DNA of 64,000 nt from NCBI GenBank assembly GCA_046304235.1, contig JBKCEW010000041.1:1-64000 (forward strand), read 5' to 3'. Positions 42,795-51,911 of this stretch are shown piece after piece. The notes beneath the pieces are model-generated. The model had not been told where the DNA came from and searched no databases. It was given only the letters and a program-made list of their open reading frames with translations. The position numbers were made by a program, and so were the translations under genes. Every line of letters begins with the position of its first letter. Position 1 is the first letter of the stretch. This DNA is from CANHVK01 sp046304235. Lineage in GTDB: Bacteria; Bacteroidota; Bacteroidia; Flavobacteriales_D; Crocinitomicaceae.

Positions 42795-44468
42795 ATGAAA
42801 AAAATTGTTTTAATCTTAAGTTTTATAATTCCGATTATTGGAATCTCTCAAGTTGTATTAAAAGAAAATTTAACCCCTATTGATAAGATTTTTTGGGATA
42901 TCAAAAAGACAAAAATTCAATCTGCTGGAAGTTATTACAAAGATCTTTTAGGACAAACCAGAGATAGACATGGTAAATGGGAGTACTTTAATGAATTTGG
43001 TGATTTAGAGGAGATCAGAACTTTTTACAGGGAAAAATTACACGGTCAAGTTTTTCTAAAATATGCCAATGGAAAACCTAGACAAGAGGGTTATTTTAAA
43101 ATGAATAGTCAAGATAGTGTTTACCGTGAATGGATAGAAAATGGAACATTAATTGTAGAAGGTAATTACAAAAACAACAAACCTTTTGGAATTTGGAAAA
43201 GATACTATTCAAACGGAAAAGAACAAGCTATTGAAGAATATATCGATACTATATGTTATATCAAAGAATTTTGGATGAACGATAGTCTTCATTCACATGT
43301 AATTAAAAATGGAAACGGTACCAAAACATTGTATCACCCTAATGGAAAATTGAAAGAAAAGTACAATTATAAAGAAGGTTTAAGAGATGGACCTTGTGAA
43401 GATTGGAGCATAAATGGATATATTCTTTTAAAAGGAGGCTTCAAACAAGAACGCAAAGATGGAGAATGGAACTACTATTATTATACAGGTGATTTAGAAA
43501 AAACAAGCAATTATAAAAATGGCCTATTAGAAGGAGCTTACGCGTACTATTATGACAATAAAGTAGTGAATGTAAGTGGAAATTATCATCTAGGAAAAAA
43601 AGAAGGGAAATGGACTTGGTATACAAACAAAGGAACCAAAGACCAAGAAGGATCTTTTGTAAATAACCTACAAGATGGAGCTTGGGTTTACTATTATCCT
43701 ACTGGTCAGGTATCTTACAATGCTTTTTACAAAGAAGGGAAAAAAGAGGGGAAATGGGAATATTTCTATGGAAATAAACGCCTTTTCAAAGTAGGAACTT
43801 TTAAAAATGATTTAAAAGACGGACTCTGGGAAACATGGTATGAAAATGGAACCTTGCTTATGTCTGGAAAATACAACCATGGTAAAGAACAAGGTGTTTG
43901 GTTAAATTACTGGGAAAATGGAAAGCTTAAAAATAAATCCACATTTAAAAATGGTGCTTTACATGGACAATGGAATTCTTGGTATCCAAACGAAGGAATA
44001 ATGTTAACCGGTTTTTACAAACAAAACTTAAAAACTGGAAAGTGGGTTCGTTACATGGAAAATGGAAAAATAGAAGAAGTTACTAACTATAAAATCACTA
44101 CAAAAAAACTGAATAATATGGATTATGGATTCTGGAAAAATAGAACGATGAAGGAAACCATAAAGCATGGAAAATTTGAAAGTTACTCTCAAAAAGATTT
44201 TCAATTAACTGAAACAGGCAACTATTACAATGATCTGAAAGATGGAACATGGACAGCCTATTTACCTGGAGGTAAAGTGCCTGCATTCATCACAAATTAT
44301 AAAAAAGGGGAATTAGATGGTTTGATGGTAGAATTTGGTCGTAGTGGAGAAAAAATTTCTGAAACTTCTTACAACAAAGGAGTTAAAAACGGAAAAATGA
44401 AGTTGTTTGATAAAAAAGGAAAAGTAATTCTAGAAAAAGAATTCATAAACGGAATCGAAAAGAGGTAA
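42795..44468 (+). CDS. Secreted MORN-repeat protein
   Basis: 557 residues with signal peptide (G-I-S-Q near 16-19) followed by more than 15 MORN-type units of about 23 residues (G-x-W-x-x-Y-Y-x-N-G-x-x-x-x-x-G-x-Y-K-N-G). MORN arrays form elongated beta-sheets that bind lipids or proteins. Related proteins are annotated as YwqK-type antitoxin in databases, but no toxin is next to it. It is co-transcribed with 42147-42785 and probably 44472-45416. Confidence 0.85.
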   Translation: MKKIVLILSFIIPIIGISQVVLKENLTPIDKIFWDIKKTKIQSAGSYYKDLLGQTRDRHGKWEYFNEFGDLEEIRTFYREKLHGQVFLKYANGKPRQEGYFKMNSQDSVYREWIENGTLIVEGNYKNNKPFGIWKRYYSNGKEQAIEEYIDTICYIKEFWMNDSLHSHVIKNGNGTKTLYHPNGKLKEKYNYKEGLRDGPCEDWSINGYILLKGGFKQERKDGEWNYYYYTGDLEKTSNYKNGLLEGAYAYYYDNKVVNVSGNYHLGKKEGKWTWYTNKGTKDQEGSFVNNLQDGAWVYYYPTGQVSYNAFYKEGKKEGKWEYFYGNKRLFKVGTFKNDLKDGLWETWYENGTLLMSGKYNHGKEQGVWLNYWENGKLKNKSTFKNGALHGQWNSWYPNEGIMLTGFYKQNLKTGKWVRYMENGKIEEVTNYKITTKKLNNMDYGFWKNRTMKETIKHGKFESYSQKDFQLTETGNYYNDLKDGTWTAYLPGGKVPAFITNYKKGELDGLMVEFGRSGEKISETSYNKGVKNGKMKLFDKKGKVILEKEFINGIEKR

Positions 44469-44471
44469 ATC

Positions 44472-45416
44472 ATGCACGTTTTCTTTATTGACACTGTTCA
44501 CCCTGCACTTGAAGAACGATTAGTTGACTATGGATTTAATTGCATTGATGTTAGCAAGGATCATATAAATGAACTAAAGGATAAACTGGCAGAAGCAGAT
44601 GGCATTGTCATTCGTTCAAGGTTTCCAATGAATGAAGCATTACTTCAATATGCAACGAAACTCAAATTCATAGCCCGATCTGGAGCAGGTATGGAAAATA
44701 TAGATGTAGCCTATTGTAAAAAAAGAAACATTACTTTATTTAATGCACCTGAAGGAAATAGAAATGCAGTTGGGGAACATGCTCTTGGCATGCTTTTGGC
44801 TTTAATGAATAATTTTCAAAAAGGTGATGCTGAAGTTAGAAAAGGTATTTGGGATCGTGAAGGTAATCGTGGCGAAGAATTAGATGGGAAAACGGTAGGG
44901 ATTATCGGTTATGGAAATAACGGAACTGCATTTGCAAAAAAACTAAGGGGGTTTGACGTAAAAGTGCTAGTTTACGATAAATACATTGATAAAATCACCG
45001 ATCCTTTTGTTAATCAAGTACCATTGGAAATACTATATGATCAGTCAGATGTAATCAGTTTTCATATTCCTCAAAATGAAGAGACTATATATTGGGCAAA
45101 CGAAACCTTTTTTGAAACCGTTAAAAAACCTATTTACCTCTTAAATTTATCACGTGGTAAAATTGTTTCTACCCATGCATTACTGAAAGCTATTCTAAAT
45201 GGAAAAGTAAAAGGGGCAGGCTTGGATGTATTGGAATTTGAAAAAGCAAGTTTTGAAAATTTTGACAATGAAAAAATAGAAGACTTCAACGCTTTAATTT
45301 CCAATTCAAAAGTTCTTTTAACTCCACATGTGGGTGGTTGGACTACTGAAAGTTACATCAAACTAAGTACAGTTTTAGCTGATAAAATCATTACTTGGCA
45401 CAAAAAACTTAAATAG
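44472..45416 (+). CDS. D-isomer-specific 2-hydroxyacid dehydrogenase (phosphoglycerate-dehydrogenase-like)
   Basis: 314 residues. NAD loop G-Y-G-N-N-G near 154-159; catalytic Arg in L-S-R-G (near 232), Glu in D-V-L-E-F-E (near 252), and His in L-T-P-H-V-G-G-W-T (near 286). Fits SerA-like enzymes without the C-terminal ACT domain. Possible first step of serine synthesis, but the substrate cannot be fixed from sequence. Only three bases after the MORN gene. Confidence 0.85.
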   Translation: MHVFFIDTVHPALEERLVDYGFNCIDVSKDHINELKDKLAEADGIVIRSRFPMNEALLQYATKLKFIARSGAGMENIDVAYCKKRNITLFNAPEGNRNAVGEHALGMLLALMNNFQKGDAEVRKGIWDREGNRGEELDGKTVGIIGYGNNGTAFAKKLRGFDVKVLVYDKYIDKITDPFVNQVPLEILYDQSDVISFHIPQNEETIYWANETFFETVKKPIYLLNLSRGKIVSTHALLKAILNGKVKGAGLDVLEFEKASFENFDNEKIEDFNALISNSKVLLTPHVGGWTTESYIKLSTVLADKIITWHKKLK

Positions 45417-45479
45417 ATTAATCAAAGTTTTAATTAATTTATTAACTTTACACCATATTTACAATTAAAACTGTATAAC

Positions 45480-45638
45480 ATGAACTCATTAGGATTTGTA
45501 ACGTTCTTATTAATTGGTGGAATGGCATTTTGGGTATTGTTTTTCTTACTTGGATTCGTTTTACCTTACTGGATTTCTTTAGGTGTTTTCGAATGGTTAC
45601 GTCCAAAGAGAGTTTTTGATGAAGAAGATAAAAATTAA
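45480..45638 (+). CDS. Small membrane protein, 52 residues
   Basis: ATG 45480-45482 to TAA 45636-45638. One long hydrophobic segment (about residues 5-36) followed by a charged end R-P-K-R-V-F-D-E-E-D-K-N. A strong terminator follows 18 bases later, which supports a real short gene. I know no named family; it may be an accessory subunit of a membrane complex. Confidence 0.65.
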   Translation: MNSLGFVTFLLIGGMAFWVLFFLLGFVLPYWISLGVFEWLRPKRVFDEEDKN

Positions 45639-45656
45639 TTTTTTATATAATTTAGG

Positions 45657-45688
45657 AAAGACCAATCAATGATTGGTCTTTTTTTGTT
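45657..45688 (+). terminator. Rho-independent terminator
   Basis: AAAGACCAAT (45657-45666) pairs with ATTGGTCTTT (45672-45681), loop CAATG, followed by a T-run. It closes the 42.1-45.6 kb transcription unit or at least the small membrane protein. Confidence 0.9.
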
Positions 45689-45736
45689 TTATGCTAGTGC
45701 AACTTTTATGATAATTATGTCGTATTATTATTGAAT

Positions 45737-47083
45737 ATGAATTTTTTACGTGTAATATATACCATTATCATTTTAACTTCATTTGGAGTTGGTGTCGTTG
45801 CATGTAATTCTCATCCAAAAAAACAATCACTCAAACACGTTGACTTAGATAAATATAAAAACAGAAGTTTTTTTGGTATTGTAGATTCAAGTTATGCTCA
45901 AGCTTATCCATTTATACGATTTGATAGAAATCATTATCAATTTTACACCTCTAAAAGTGCCAATTTCGAGAAATTGTATTATGATATCAAACAAATGATT
46001 CAGTTTAGAGATCGCAAACTAAACTTTTATCATATCGGTGGTTCCCATTTACAAGCAGACGTATACACTCACGAAATGCGGACCTTTTTACAAACAAATT
46101 GGAAAGAACTTCCTGGAGAACGTGGGCTAATTTTTCCTTTCGATCTAGCCAAAACAAATAACCCATGGAACTATAGTTTTGCATCTCGGAATAAATGGAC
46201 AACCTATAAAAGTACACTTGATAGGCCAGATTCATTAGACTATGGTTTGTTGGGGATGGTACTTGAAACGGGCGATTCCCTAATTAGTATCGATTTTAAA
46301 TATAAACGAACAAAGATTAAACCTCCCTTCGATCGAATTCGTATGTACCACAACAAAGGAACTTTTCCTTATGAAATAAGTTTAGGGAAGGATGACTCTT
46401 TAATTTTACGTATTCAAACAAATGAAGAACAAGGTTATACTGATCTCTATTTAAAACAAAACCTAACAAGATTTCATTTGCATTTAGCTCGTTGCTCAAC
46501 GAATAAATATAAGTTCAGATTACTTGGATTTCAGTTAACAAATAATGAACCTGGTATTTCCTATAATACTATTGGTGTAAATGGGGCTTCACTTCCTACC
46601 CATTTAGGAAATAAATTATTTACAGAGCAACTCAAAGAATCTCCACCTGATTTCTTTGCATTTTCAGTAGGAACGAATGATGCAAATGTACCCTATGAAT
46701 TATTTAATCCCGCTTTTTTTAGAGCTAATTTAGACACCTTAATTAGAAATGTCTTAAGTATTAACCCAAACTGTGCGATTTTATTAACGGTTCCAAACGA
46801 TGCTTTCTTCAAGAAAAAATATCTCAATAGAAATGTTGCTCGAGAACGAAAAGTAATTAAAGAACTTGCAAAAAAATACCAAGCAGCCGTATGGGATATG
46901 TATGGTATAATGGGTGAACTTGGTTCTTGTAAAACATGGTACAAAAACGGTTTGATGCGCTACGATTTAGTACATTTTTCAGCTTCTGGCTATACACTTA
47001 AAGGGGAAATGTTTGCCGAGTCTTTTTTAAAATGGCTTGAACAAATGGATCGAAGAGATAAGGAAATATATTATAGAAAATAG
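45737..47083 (+). CDS. SGNH/GDSL-hydrolase-like lipoprotein
   Basis: 448 residues from ATG 45737 (an upstream TTG adds two residues). Lipobox G-V-V-A-C near 19-23, so lipid-anchored. SGNH blocks: I-G-G-S-H near 95-99 (the usual GDS is replaced by GGS), V-G-T-N-D near 316-320 and D-L-V-H-F-S near 414-419 with the catalytic Asp-His pair. The fold often acts as an O-acetyl esterase on cell-wall or surface polysaccharide. Substrate unknown. Confidence 0.8.
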   Translation: MNFLRVIYTIIILTSFGVGVVACNSHPKKQSLKHVDLDKYKNRSFFGIVDSSYAQAYPFIRFDRNHYQFYTSKSANFEKLYYDIKQMIQFRDRKLNFYHIGGSHLQADVYTHEMRTFLQTNWKELPGERGLIFPFDLAKTNNPWNYSFASRNKWTTYKSTLDRPDSLDYGLLGMVLETGDSLISIDFKYKRTKIKPPFDRIRMYHNKGTFPYEISLGKDDSLILRIQTNEEQGYTDLYLKQNLTRFHLHLARCSTNKYKFRLLGFQLTNNEPGISYNTIGVNGASLPTHLGNKLFTEQLKESPPDFFAFSVGTNDANVPYELFNPAFFRANLDTLIRNVLSINPNCAILLTVPNDAFFKKKYLNRNVARERKVIKELAKKYQAAVWDMYGIMGELGSCKTWYKNGLMRYDLVHFSASGYTLKGEMFAESFLKWLEQMDRRDKEIYYRK

Positions 47084-47397
47084 CCGTTAAATACTCTCCA
47101 CAATTTTGATATGATTAAATATTATTTTGATATTCAAAAAAATAGTTATATATTCCTTAAAAGTTAATCACTTATTAAGTTTAATTTTTTAAACTGTGAA
47201 ATCTGTTCTTAATAGGATACTTTAAGATTTAAATATATTCTTAAAACACCTATTTTGAAAACACTACATCAGCCTTTTTATTTATTTAATTTTCGGGGCA
47301 TTTAATTCAAGAATTAAAAATTCGTTTATTTATTAAAAAGTAAAATTGGTTGTCATTTTTTTTAATAATCATACTTAAATTATAATTTTTTAGTAAA
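47084..47397. other. 314-base AT-rich spacer upstream of the rhodopsin gene
   Basis: No gene seen on either strand. No perfect TAnnTTTG box; the closest candidate, TATTTTG at 47250, is one base short. A long untranslated leader is possible. No obvious riboswitch or terminator. Confidence 0.5.
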
Positions 47398-48114
47398 ATG
47401 GAACATTTGAAAATTGCGAGTGACAACTACGTTGCATTCACATTCTTTATCGGAACAATGGCTATGATGGCCGCATCTGTATTCTTCTTTTTTGAACTTA
47501 ACAATACATCTCAAAAATGGAGAACATCAGTATTAGTCTCAGGATTAATCACTTTTATTGCAGCAATACATTATTACTACATGAGAGGCTACAATCTTGA
47601 AACAGGAGAATCACCTACTTTTTTTAGATACGTAGATTGGATTCTTACTGTACCATTAATGTGTGTAGAATTTTACCTAATAACCAAAAAAGCAGGAGCT
47701 AAAATTTCACTTTTGTGGAAGTTAATATTTGCTTCACTTGTAATGTTAATCACAGGTTATTTTGGAGAAACAATTGATAGAGGGAATAGTGTACTTTGGG
47801 GAGTAATTTCTGGTATTGCTTACTTCTATATCGCATACCTTGTTTGGTTTGGTGAAGTTGCTAAATTATCTCAAGATGCTGGTGAACAAGTAAGTAAAGC
47901 TACTAGAATTTTAGCATGGTTTGTACTTGTTGGTTGGGCTATTTACCCTTTAGGTTATATTCTAGGTACACCAGGAGGACTTTTTGGAATTAAGTTAGTT
48001 TCTGATCCAGCTGCTGCATCACATTACATGGATATTGTATATAACATCGCTGATGCAATTAATAAAATTGGCTTTGGATTAGTAATATATTCATTATCAA
48101 GAAAAGAAGATTGA
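47398..48114 (+). CDS. Proteorhodopsin, light-driven proton pump (green type)
   Basis: 238 residues with seven hydrophobic helices. The third helix reads R-Y-V-D-W-I-L-T-V-P-L-M-C-V-E: proton acceptor D80, T84 and donor E91 give the DTE motif of proton pumps. Met at position 88 (the 105 position of proteorhodopsin numbering) is the residue found in green-absorbing flavobacterial forms. H58 near the acceptor and the retinal-binding K223 (D-A-I-N-K) are present. It is a single-gene unit ending in a terminator. No carotenoid or retinal synthesis genes (blh, crt) are in the window. Confidence 0.96.
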   Translation: MEHLKIASDNYVAFTFFIGTMAMMAASVFFFFELNNTSQKWRTSVLVSGLITFIAAIHYYYMRGYNLETGESPTFFRYVDWILTVPLMCVEFYLITKKAGAKISLLWKLIFASLVMLITGYFGETIDRGNSVLWGVISGIAYFYIAYLVWFGEVAKLSQDAGEQVSKATRILAWFVLVGWAIYPLGYILGTPGGLFGIKLVSDPAAASHYMDIVYNIADAINKIGFGLVIYSLSRKED

Positions 48115-48154
48115 TTTATAGAACTATTTTATTTCTGTAAAAAATAAATTTTAC

Positions 48155-48188
48155 AGCGAGTTTTTCTTTAGTGAGAAACTCGCTTTTA
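48155..48188 (+). terminator. Terminator of the rhodopsin gene
   Basis: AGCGAGTTT (48155-48163) pairs with AAACTCGCT (48176-48184), loop 12, followed by TTTATTTT. Confidence 0.85.
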
Positions 48189-48218
48189 TTTTGATTTAAA
48201 ATGGACTCCTATTTCACT

Positions 48219-49568
48219 TTAGAAAAATCGTTCTAAACCTAATTCTTTCTCTACAAATGTGATTCCGTAATCTTCAAGTTCTTTTAAAATAGGTTGATAT
48301 ACTTCTTTCATTACAGGAACCTGAACTCCTTTTAAAGAAATTTGATTATTCAAAATCATTTTAGCACAAATGGCAACTGGTAAACCTACAGTATTACTCA
48401 TGGATGTGAAAATCTGATTTTCACCAAGATTGACCATAGAAGATAGAATTTGGTATTTATTGTCTTCTAACAAATATTCAAACTCGTGATGCATAACTAA
48501 CATATCTTTATCTCCCTCTTCCAATACCCATTTACCAACTAAAATCTTCTCCAATAATTGTGCAGGTGTCGCATTAACTAGGCCTATAACCTCATCATTT
48601 TTGAAAAACCCTAACCATTCAAATTTATGATATATATCCTTATCTCCTTTAGCATACAGACGCTCAAATTTCTCTTCGATTGATTCATTCGTTGAATAAG
48701 GTAAAAAAGTATTCAAAAATGTTCTTGGGGTCAATTTTTCTGAAGCTTCAATAGCATAGGAATCATCGGTCATTCCCAATGAAACGAATACATTCCAAGC
48801 CTTACAAAAACCCTCGCGTCGCAAAGTACCTCTATAAATAGTGGGAATCGTTTCTAATTTATACACAGGTCTGTAAGACAAAGAATTGCGATTCGCATAT
48901 CCTTCAAATACCCCGTACCCATCTATTTCAATGCGATCTATACGTTCAAATAATTGATTGTAAGGTATATATTTATATTGATTGTTTTTAATAAATGCTG
49001 CAGCAGTACCTTGCCCTGCCAACACCACATTTCGTGGATTCCAAGTAAACTTATAATTCCAAGGATTATTATCACTTTCGGGAGCAATTAAACCACCACA
49101 AAAAGATTTAAATGATGTAATCTCTGCGCCTTTTTCGCGAATTTCATCCATGATTTTACATGCCGACATATGATCGATTCCAGGGTCAACACCAATCTCA
49201 TTCATAATTAGAACACCAGCATCTATCGCTTGTTGATGTAATGCATTCATCTCGGTAGAAACGTAAGAAGGTGTAATCACATTGGTTTGAAGAGCGATAC
49301 AATCTTTTGCAACATCCACATGAAAACGAGCAGGTAACATACTGATTACCAAATCAGCTTTTTCAATTTCAGGACGACGCGCTTCGGAGTTTAATGCATC
49401 AAAGTTTAATGCTACTCCTCTAGGATGTCCACCTAACTTTTTGCGAACAAGTTCAATGTTTTGATCACAAACTCGTAACTGCCAATCAAATTTTTCTGCT
49501 TGTTGTAAACAATATCTAATTAACGAAGAACTAGACATTCCTGCACCTAATAATAAAATTGATTTCAT
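48219..49568 (-). CDS. Saccharopine dehydrogenase family protein
   Basis: 449 residues from the ATG complement of 49566-49568. N-terminal Rossmann G-A-G-M-S-S near 8-13, then a central G-V-D-P-G-I-D-H-M near 147-155, which is typical of the saccharopine reductase/LYS9 group. It probably works in lysine degradation or synthesis through saccharopine, but a related carboxynorspermidine or homospermidine-type role cannot be excluded. It is convergent with the rhodopsin gene. Confidence 0.82.
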   Translation of the reverse strand: MKSILLLGAGMSSSSLIRYCLQQAEKFDWQLRVCDQNIELVRKKLGGHPRGVALNFDALNSEARRPEIEKADLVISMLPARFHVDVAKDCIALQTNVITPSYVSTEMNALHQQAIDAGVLIMNEIGVDPGIDHMSACKIMDEIREKGAEITSFKSFCGGLIAPESDNNPWNYKFTWNPRNVVLAGQGTAAAFIKNNQYKYIPYNQLFERIDRIEIDGYGVFEGYANRNSLSYRPVYKLETIPTIYRGTLRREGFCKAWNVFVSLGMTDDSYAIEASEKLTPRTFLNTFLPYSTNESIEEKFERLYAKGDKDIYHKFEWLGFFKNDEVIGLVNATPAQLLEKILVGKWVLEEGDKDMLVMHHEFEYLLEDNKYQILSSMVNLGENQIFTSMSNTVGLPVAICAKMILNNQISLKGVQVPVMKEVYQPILKELEDYGITFVEKELGLERFF

Positions 49569-49687
49569 CAATACTAAATTATTCCTCTGAAACGTTACGA
49601 AGATAGGAATTCAATGAAACTTTAGAATTATTTATCCTGATTTCTTGTAAATTTTGTGAAAAATAATTCTATCCCTAACAAAAAAAC

Positions 49688-49695
49688 TAAATTTG
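49688..49695 (+). promoter_or_regulatory. Bacteroidota -7 box TAAATTTG
   Basis: Perfect TAnnTTTG 32 bases before the ATG at 49728. Confidence 0.5.
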
Positions 49696-49727
49696 AAACA
49701 GGAAGATAATCTTTATTAAAATCAACT

Positions 49728-50546
49728 ATGAAAAACATACTTATTCCAAAAATGAATCGATTAGTCTTATTAACATTAATTTCAATAGGATTACTCGTTA
49801 GTTGTAAACCTTCAAATGAATCGAAGAAAGCAAAAACTAATGAAAATAAAAATATAGTTGTCAAGGAATTAAAAGACGAAAAGTCATTTGATGAACAAGC
49901 AATCAAAATTGACTCTTTTGTGCTTGCTTATGGAAAAGTAGCAAGTTCGCTTGATTACTCAAAATCAGACGGAACATTCATTCACGTAGATGCACACCTA
50001 GACGATAAAGAGCACTTTTTACTCGTTGAAGAAGAATTCGAAAATCCGTCTTCTCATGAAAAAGGAACAAAAAAGTACTATTTTCAAAAAAATAAGATCT
50101 TCAAAACGGTTGAAGAATTTTTAGAAAACGCAATGTATAAAATTAGGGTTTCCTATTATGCGCCGAACGGAATTTGCTTGAAAACAAAAGAAAAAACTGC
50201 TACAGATGCTTTTTCAATCGAAAAGAAAAAATTCATTGCTGTACCTAAGTTTGTTTGCAACTTTGACAAAGCACTTCGTGTATTAAACCAAGAAAAAGAA
50301 TTCAGAATTACTTTTCAAGGTTTTGTGAAAGCAAAAGATGGGGAATATATGATTGTTGGAGCACCTGGAAAAGACGCATATACCAGCGCACTACGTGTTT
50401 CTTTACAAGACCCTTTCATTCAAGGCATCAAAAAAGACGAATTTAGTTATCTGAACGGTACTATATATGTAATCTACGAAAAGGTTAGAGAAATGAACGG
50501 TTTTACTTACCAAAGACTAATAAGAGGTTCTTGGGATAAGCTTTAA
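49728..50546 (+). CDS. Lipoprotein of unknown function
   Basis: 272 residues; lipobox L-L-V-S-C near 22-26. ATG at 49728 or the ATG at 49752 (M-N-R-L) could be the start; the second gives a more typical signal peptide. The mature part starts with a Lys/Glu/Asn-rich linker and then a mixed alpha-beta domain with C-x-x-x-x-x near residue 150 and another Cys near 180. No family recognised. Confidence 0.7.
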   Translation: MKNILIPKMNRLVLLTLISIGLLVSCKPSNESKKAKTNENKNIVVKELKDEKSFDEQAIKIDSFVLAYGKVASSLDYSKSDGTFIHVDAHLDDKEHFLLVEEEFENPSSHEKGTKKYYFQKNKIFKTVEEFLENAMYKIRVSYYAPNGICLKTKEKTATDAFSIEKKKFIAVPKFVCNFDKALRVLNQEKEFRITFQGFVKAKDGEYMIVGAPGKDAYTSALRVSLQDPFIQGIKKDEFSYLNGTIYVIYEKVREMNGFTYQRLIRGSWDKL

Positions 50547-50563
50547 TGAATTATGTACTATAA

Positions 50564-50601
50564 GTTATGAATTATGAGTTAGTTCACCCATAATTCATAA
50601 C
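50564..50601. repeat. Palindromic element of the TTATGAGTTATGA family, copy 2
   Basis: GTTATGAATTATG (50564-50576) pairs perfectly with CATAATTCATAAC (50589-50601), loop 12, between two convergent genes. Related in sequence to 35385-35419. It could serve as a bidirectional terminator here. Confidence 0.7.
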
Positions 50602-50615
50602 TCATAAATCATAAA

Positions 50616-51806
50616 TTATTCTATTACTTTCAATTCCTTACCTACTTTGATAAATGCAGCGATCGCTTTATCTAAGTCTGCAATGGTATGAGCAGCAGAA
50701 ATTTGAGTTCTAATTCGAGCCGCGCCTTTCGCTACAACTGGATAGAAGAAACCAATAGCATATACTCCTTCTTGTAATAACTTATCTGCAAATTGTTGAG
50801 ATAATGCAGCATCATATAACATAATTGGAACGATTGGGGAATCTCCTGGTTTGATATCAAAACCAGCTGCGATTATTCTATCTTTAAAGTATTTTGTATT
50901 TTCTTCTAAACGGTCTCTTAATTCAGTAGTTGAACTCAATATATCAAAAACTTTGATAGAAGCACCAACAATTGCAGGAGACAACGAGTTAGAAAACAAA
51001 TAAGGACGAGAACGTTGACGTAAAATTTCAATAATTTCTTTTTTAGCAGTCGTATATCCACCCATAGCACCACCTAATGCTTTACCTAAAGTACCTGTGA
51101 TAATATCTACACGATCCATTACATTGCAATATTCAGGAACACCACGACCTGTTTTACCAATAAATCCAGCAGAGTGACATTCATCTGTCATAACCAATGC
51201 ATCATATTTATCTGCTAAATCACAAATTTGGTCTAATTTGGCAATATCACCATCCATAGAGAAAACTCCATCTGTTACGATGATTCTAAAACGAGCATCT
51301 TTAGCTGCAATCAACTGTTCTTCTAAATCAGCCATATCTGAATGTTTATAACGGAAACGTTTTGCTTTACACAAACGAATACCATCAATAATAGATGCGT
51401 GATTTAATTCATCCGAAATAATGGCATCTTCTTCTGTAAACAATGGTTCAAAAACACCTCCATTCGCATCAAAAGCTGCAGCATATAAAATCGTATCTTC
51501 TGTACCATAAAACTCAGCGATTTTACGCTCTAATGTTTTATGAATATCTTGCGTACCACAGATAAAACGAACAGACGACATTCCATAACCGTGAGAATCT
51601 AATGCGTCTTTTGCGCCATTAACAACTTCAGGATGAGATGATAACCCTAAATAATTGTTCGCACACATAATCACTACATTATCCCCAGATGAAACGGTAA
51701 CATTTGCTCCTTGTGGAGATGTAATAATTCTTTCTCTTTTGAAGATTCCTGCTTCTTCAATATTTTTTAATTCTGTCGATAGAAAATCTTTGATTTTTCC
51801 GTACAT
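50616..51806 (-). CDS. kbl: Glycine C-acetyltransferase (2-amino-3-ketobutyrate CoA ligase)
   Basis: 396 residues, PLP alpha-oxoamine synthase. It cleaves 2-amino-3-oxobutanoate with CoA to glycine and acetyl-CoA in threonine breakdown. PLP lysine in T-L-G-K-A-L-G-G-A near 240-248; N-N-Y-L-G-L near 51-56; H-S-A-G-F near 211. Full length. The partner tdh is not in the window. Confidence 0.93.
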   Translation of the reverse strand: MYGKIKDFLSTELKNIEEAGIFKRERIITSPQGANVTVSSGDNVVIMCANNYLGLSSHPEVVNGAKDALDSHGYGMSSVRFICGTQDIHKTLERKIAEFYGTEDTILYAAAFDANGGVFEPLFTEEDAIISDELNHASIIDGIRLCKAKRFRYKHSDMADLEEQLIAAKDARFRIIVTDGVFSMDGDIAKLDQICDLADKYDALVMTDECHSAGFIGKTGRGVPEYCNVMDRVDIITGTLGKALGGAMGGYTTAKKEIIEILRQRSRPYLFSNSLSPAIVGASIKVFDILSSTTELRDRLEENTKYFKDRIIAAGFDIKPGDSPIVPIMLYDAALSQQFADKLLQEGVYAIGFFYPVVAKGAARIRTQISAAHTIADLDKAIAAFIKVGKELKVIE

Positions 51807-51884
51807 ATTGTTTTGTTTTAGCGGTGTAAAGGTAAGAATTTTTCAAAACTGACGCAGGTCATAATTTATGGCAATTCGTTGCTT

Positions 51885-51892
51885 TAATTTTG
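51885..51892 (+). promoter_or_regulatory. Bacteroidota -7 box TAATTTTG
   Basis: Perfect TAnnTTTG 19 bases upstream of the ATG at 51912. It supports that start over the in-frame TTG at 51894, which would lie at the transcription start. Confidence 0.55.
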
Positions 51893-51911
51893 TTTGAAAA
51901 AGTTTGAAATT

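Noticed and set aside
49628..49906. Minus-strand hydrophobic frame over the start of the 49728 lipoprotein
   Set aside because: Antisense of a signal peptide and linker; a typical shadow.
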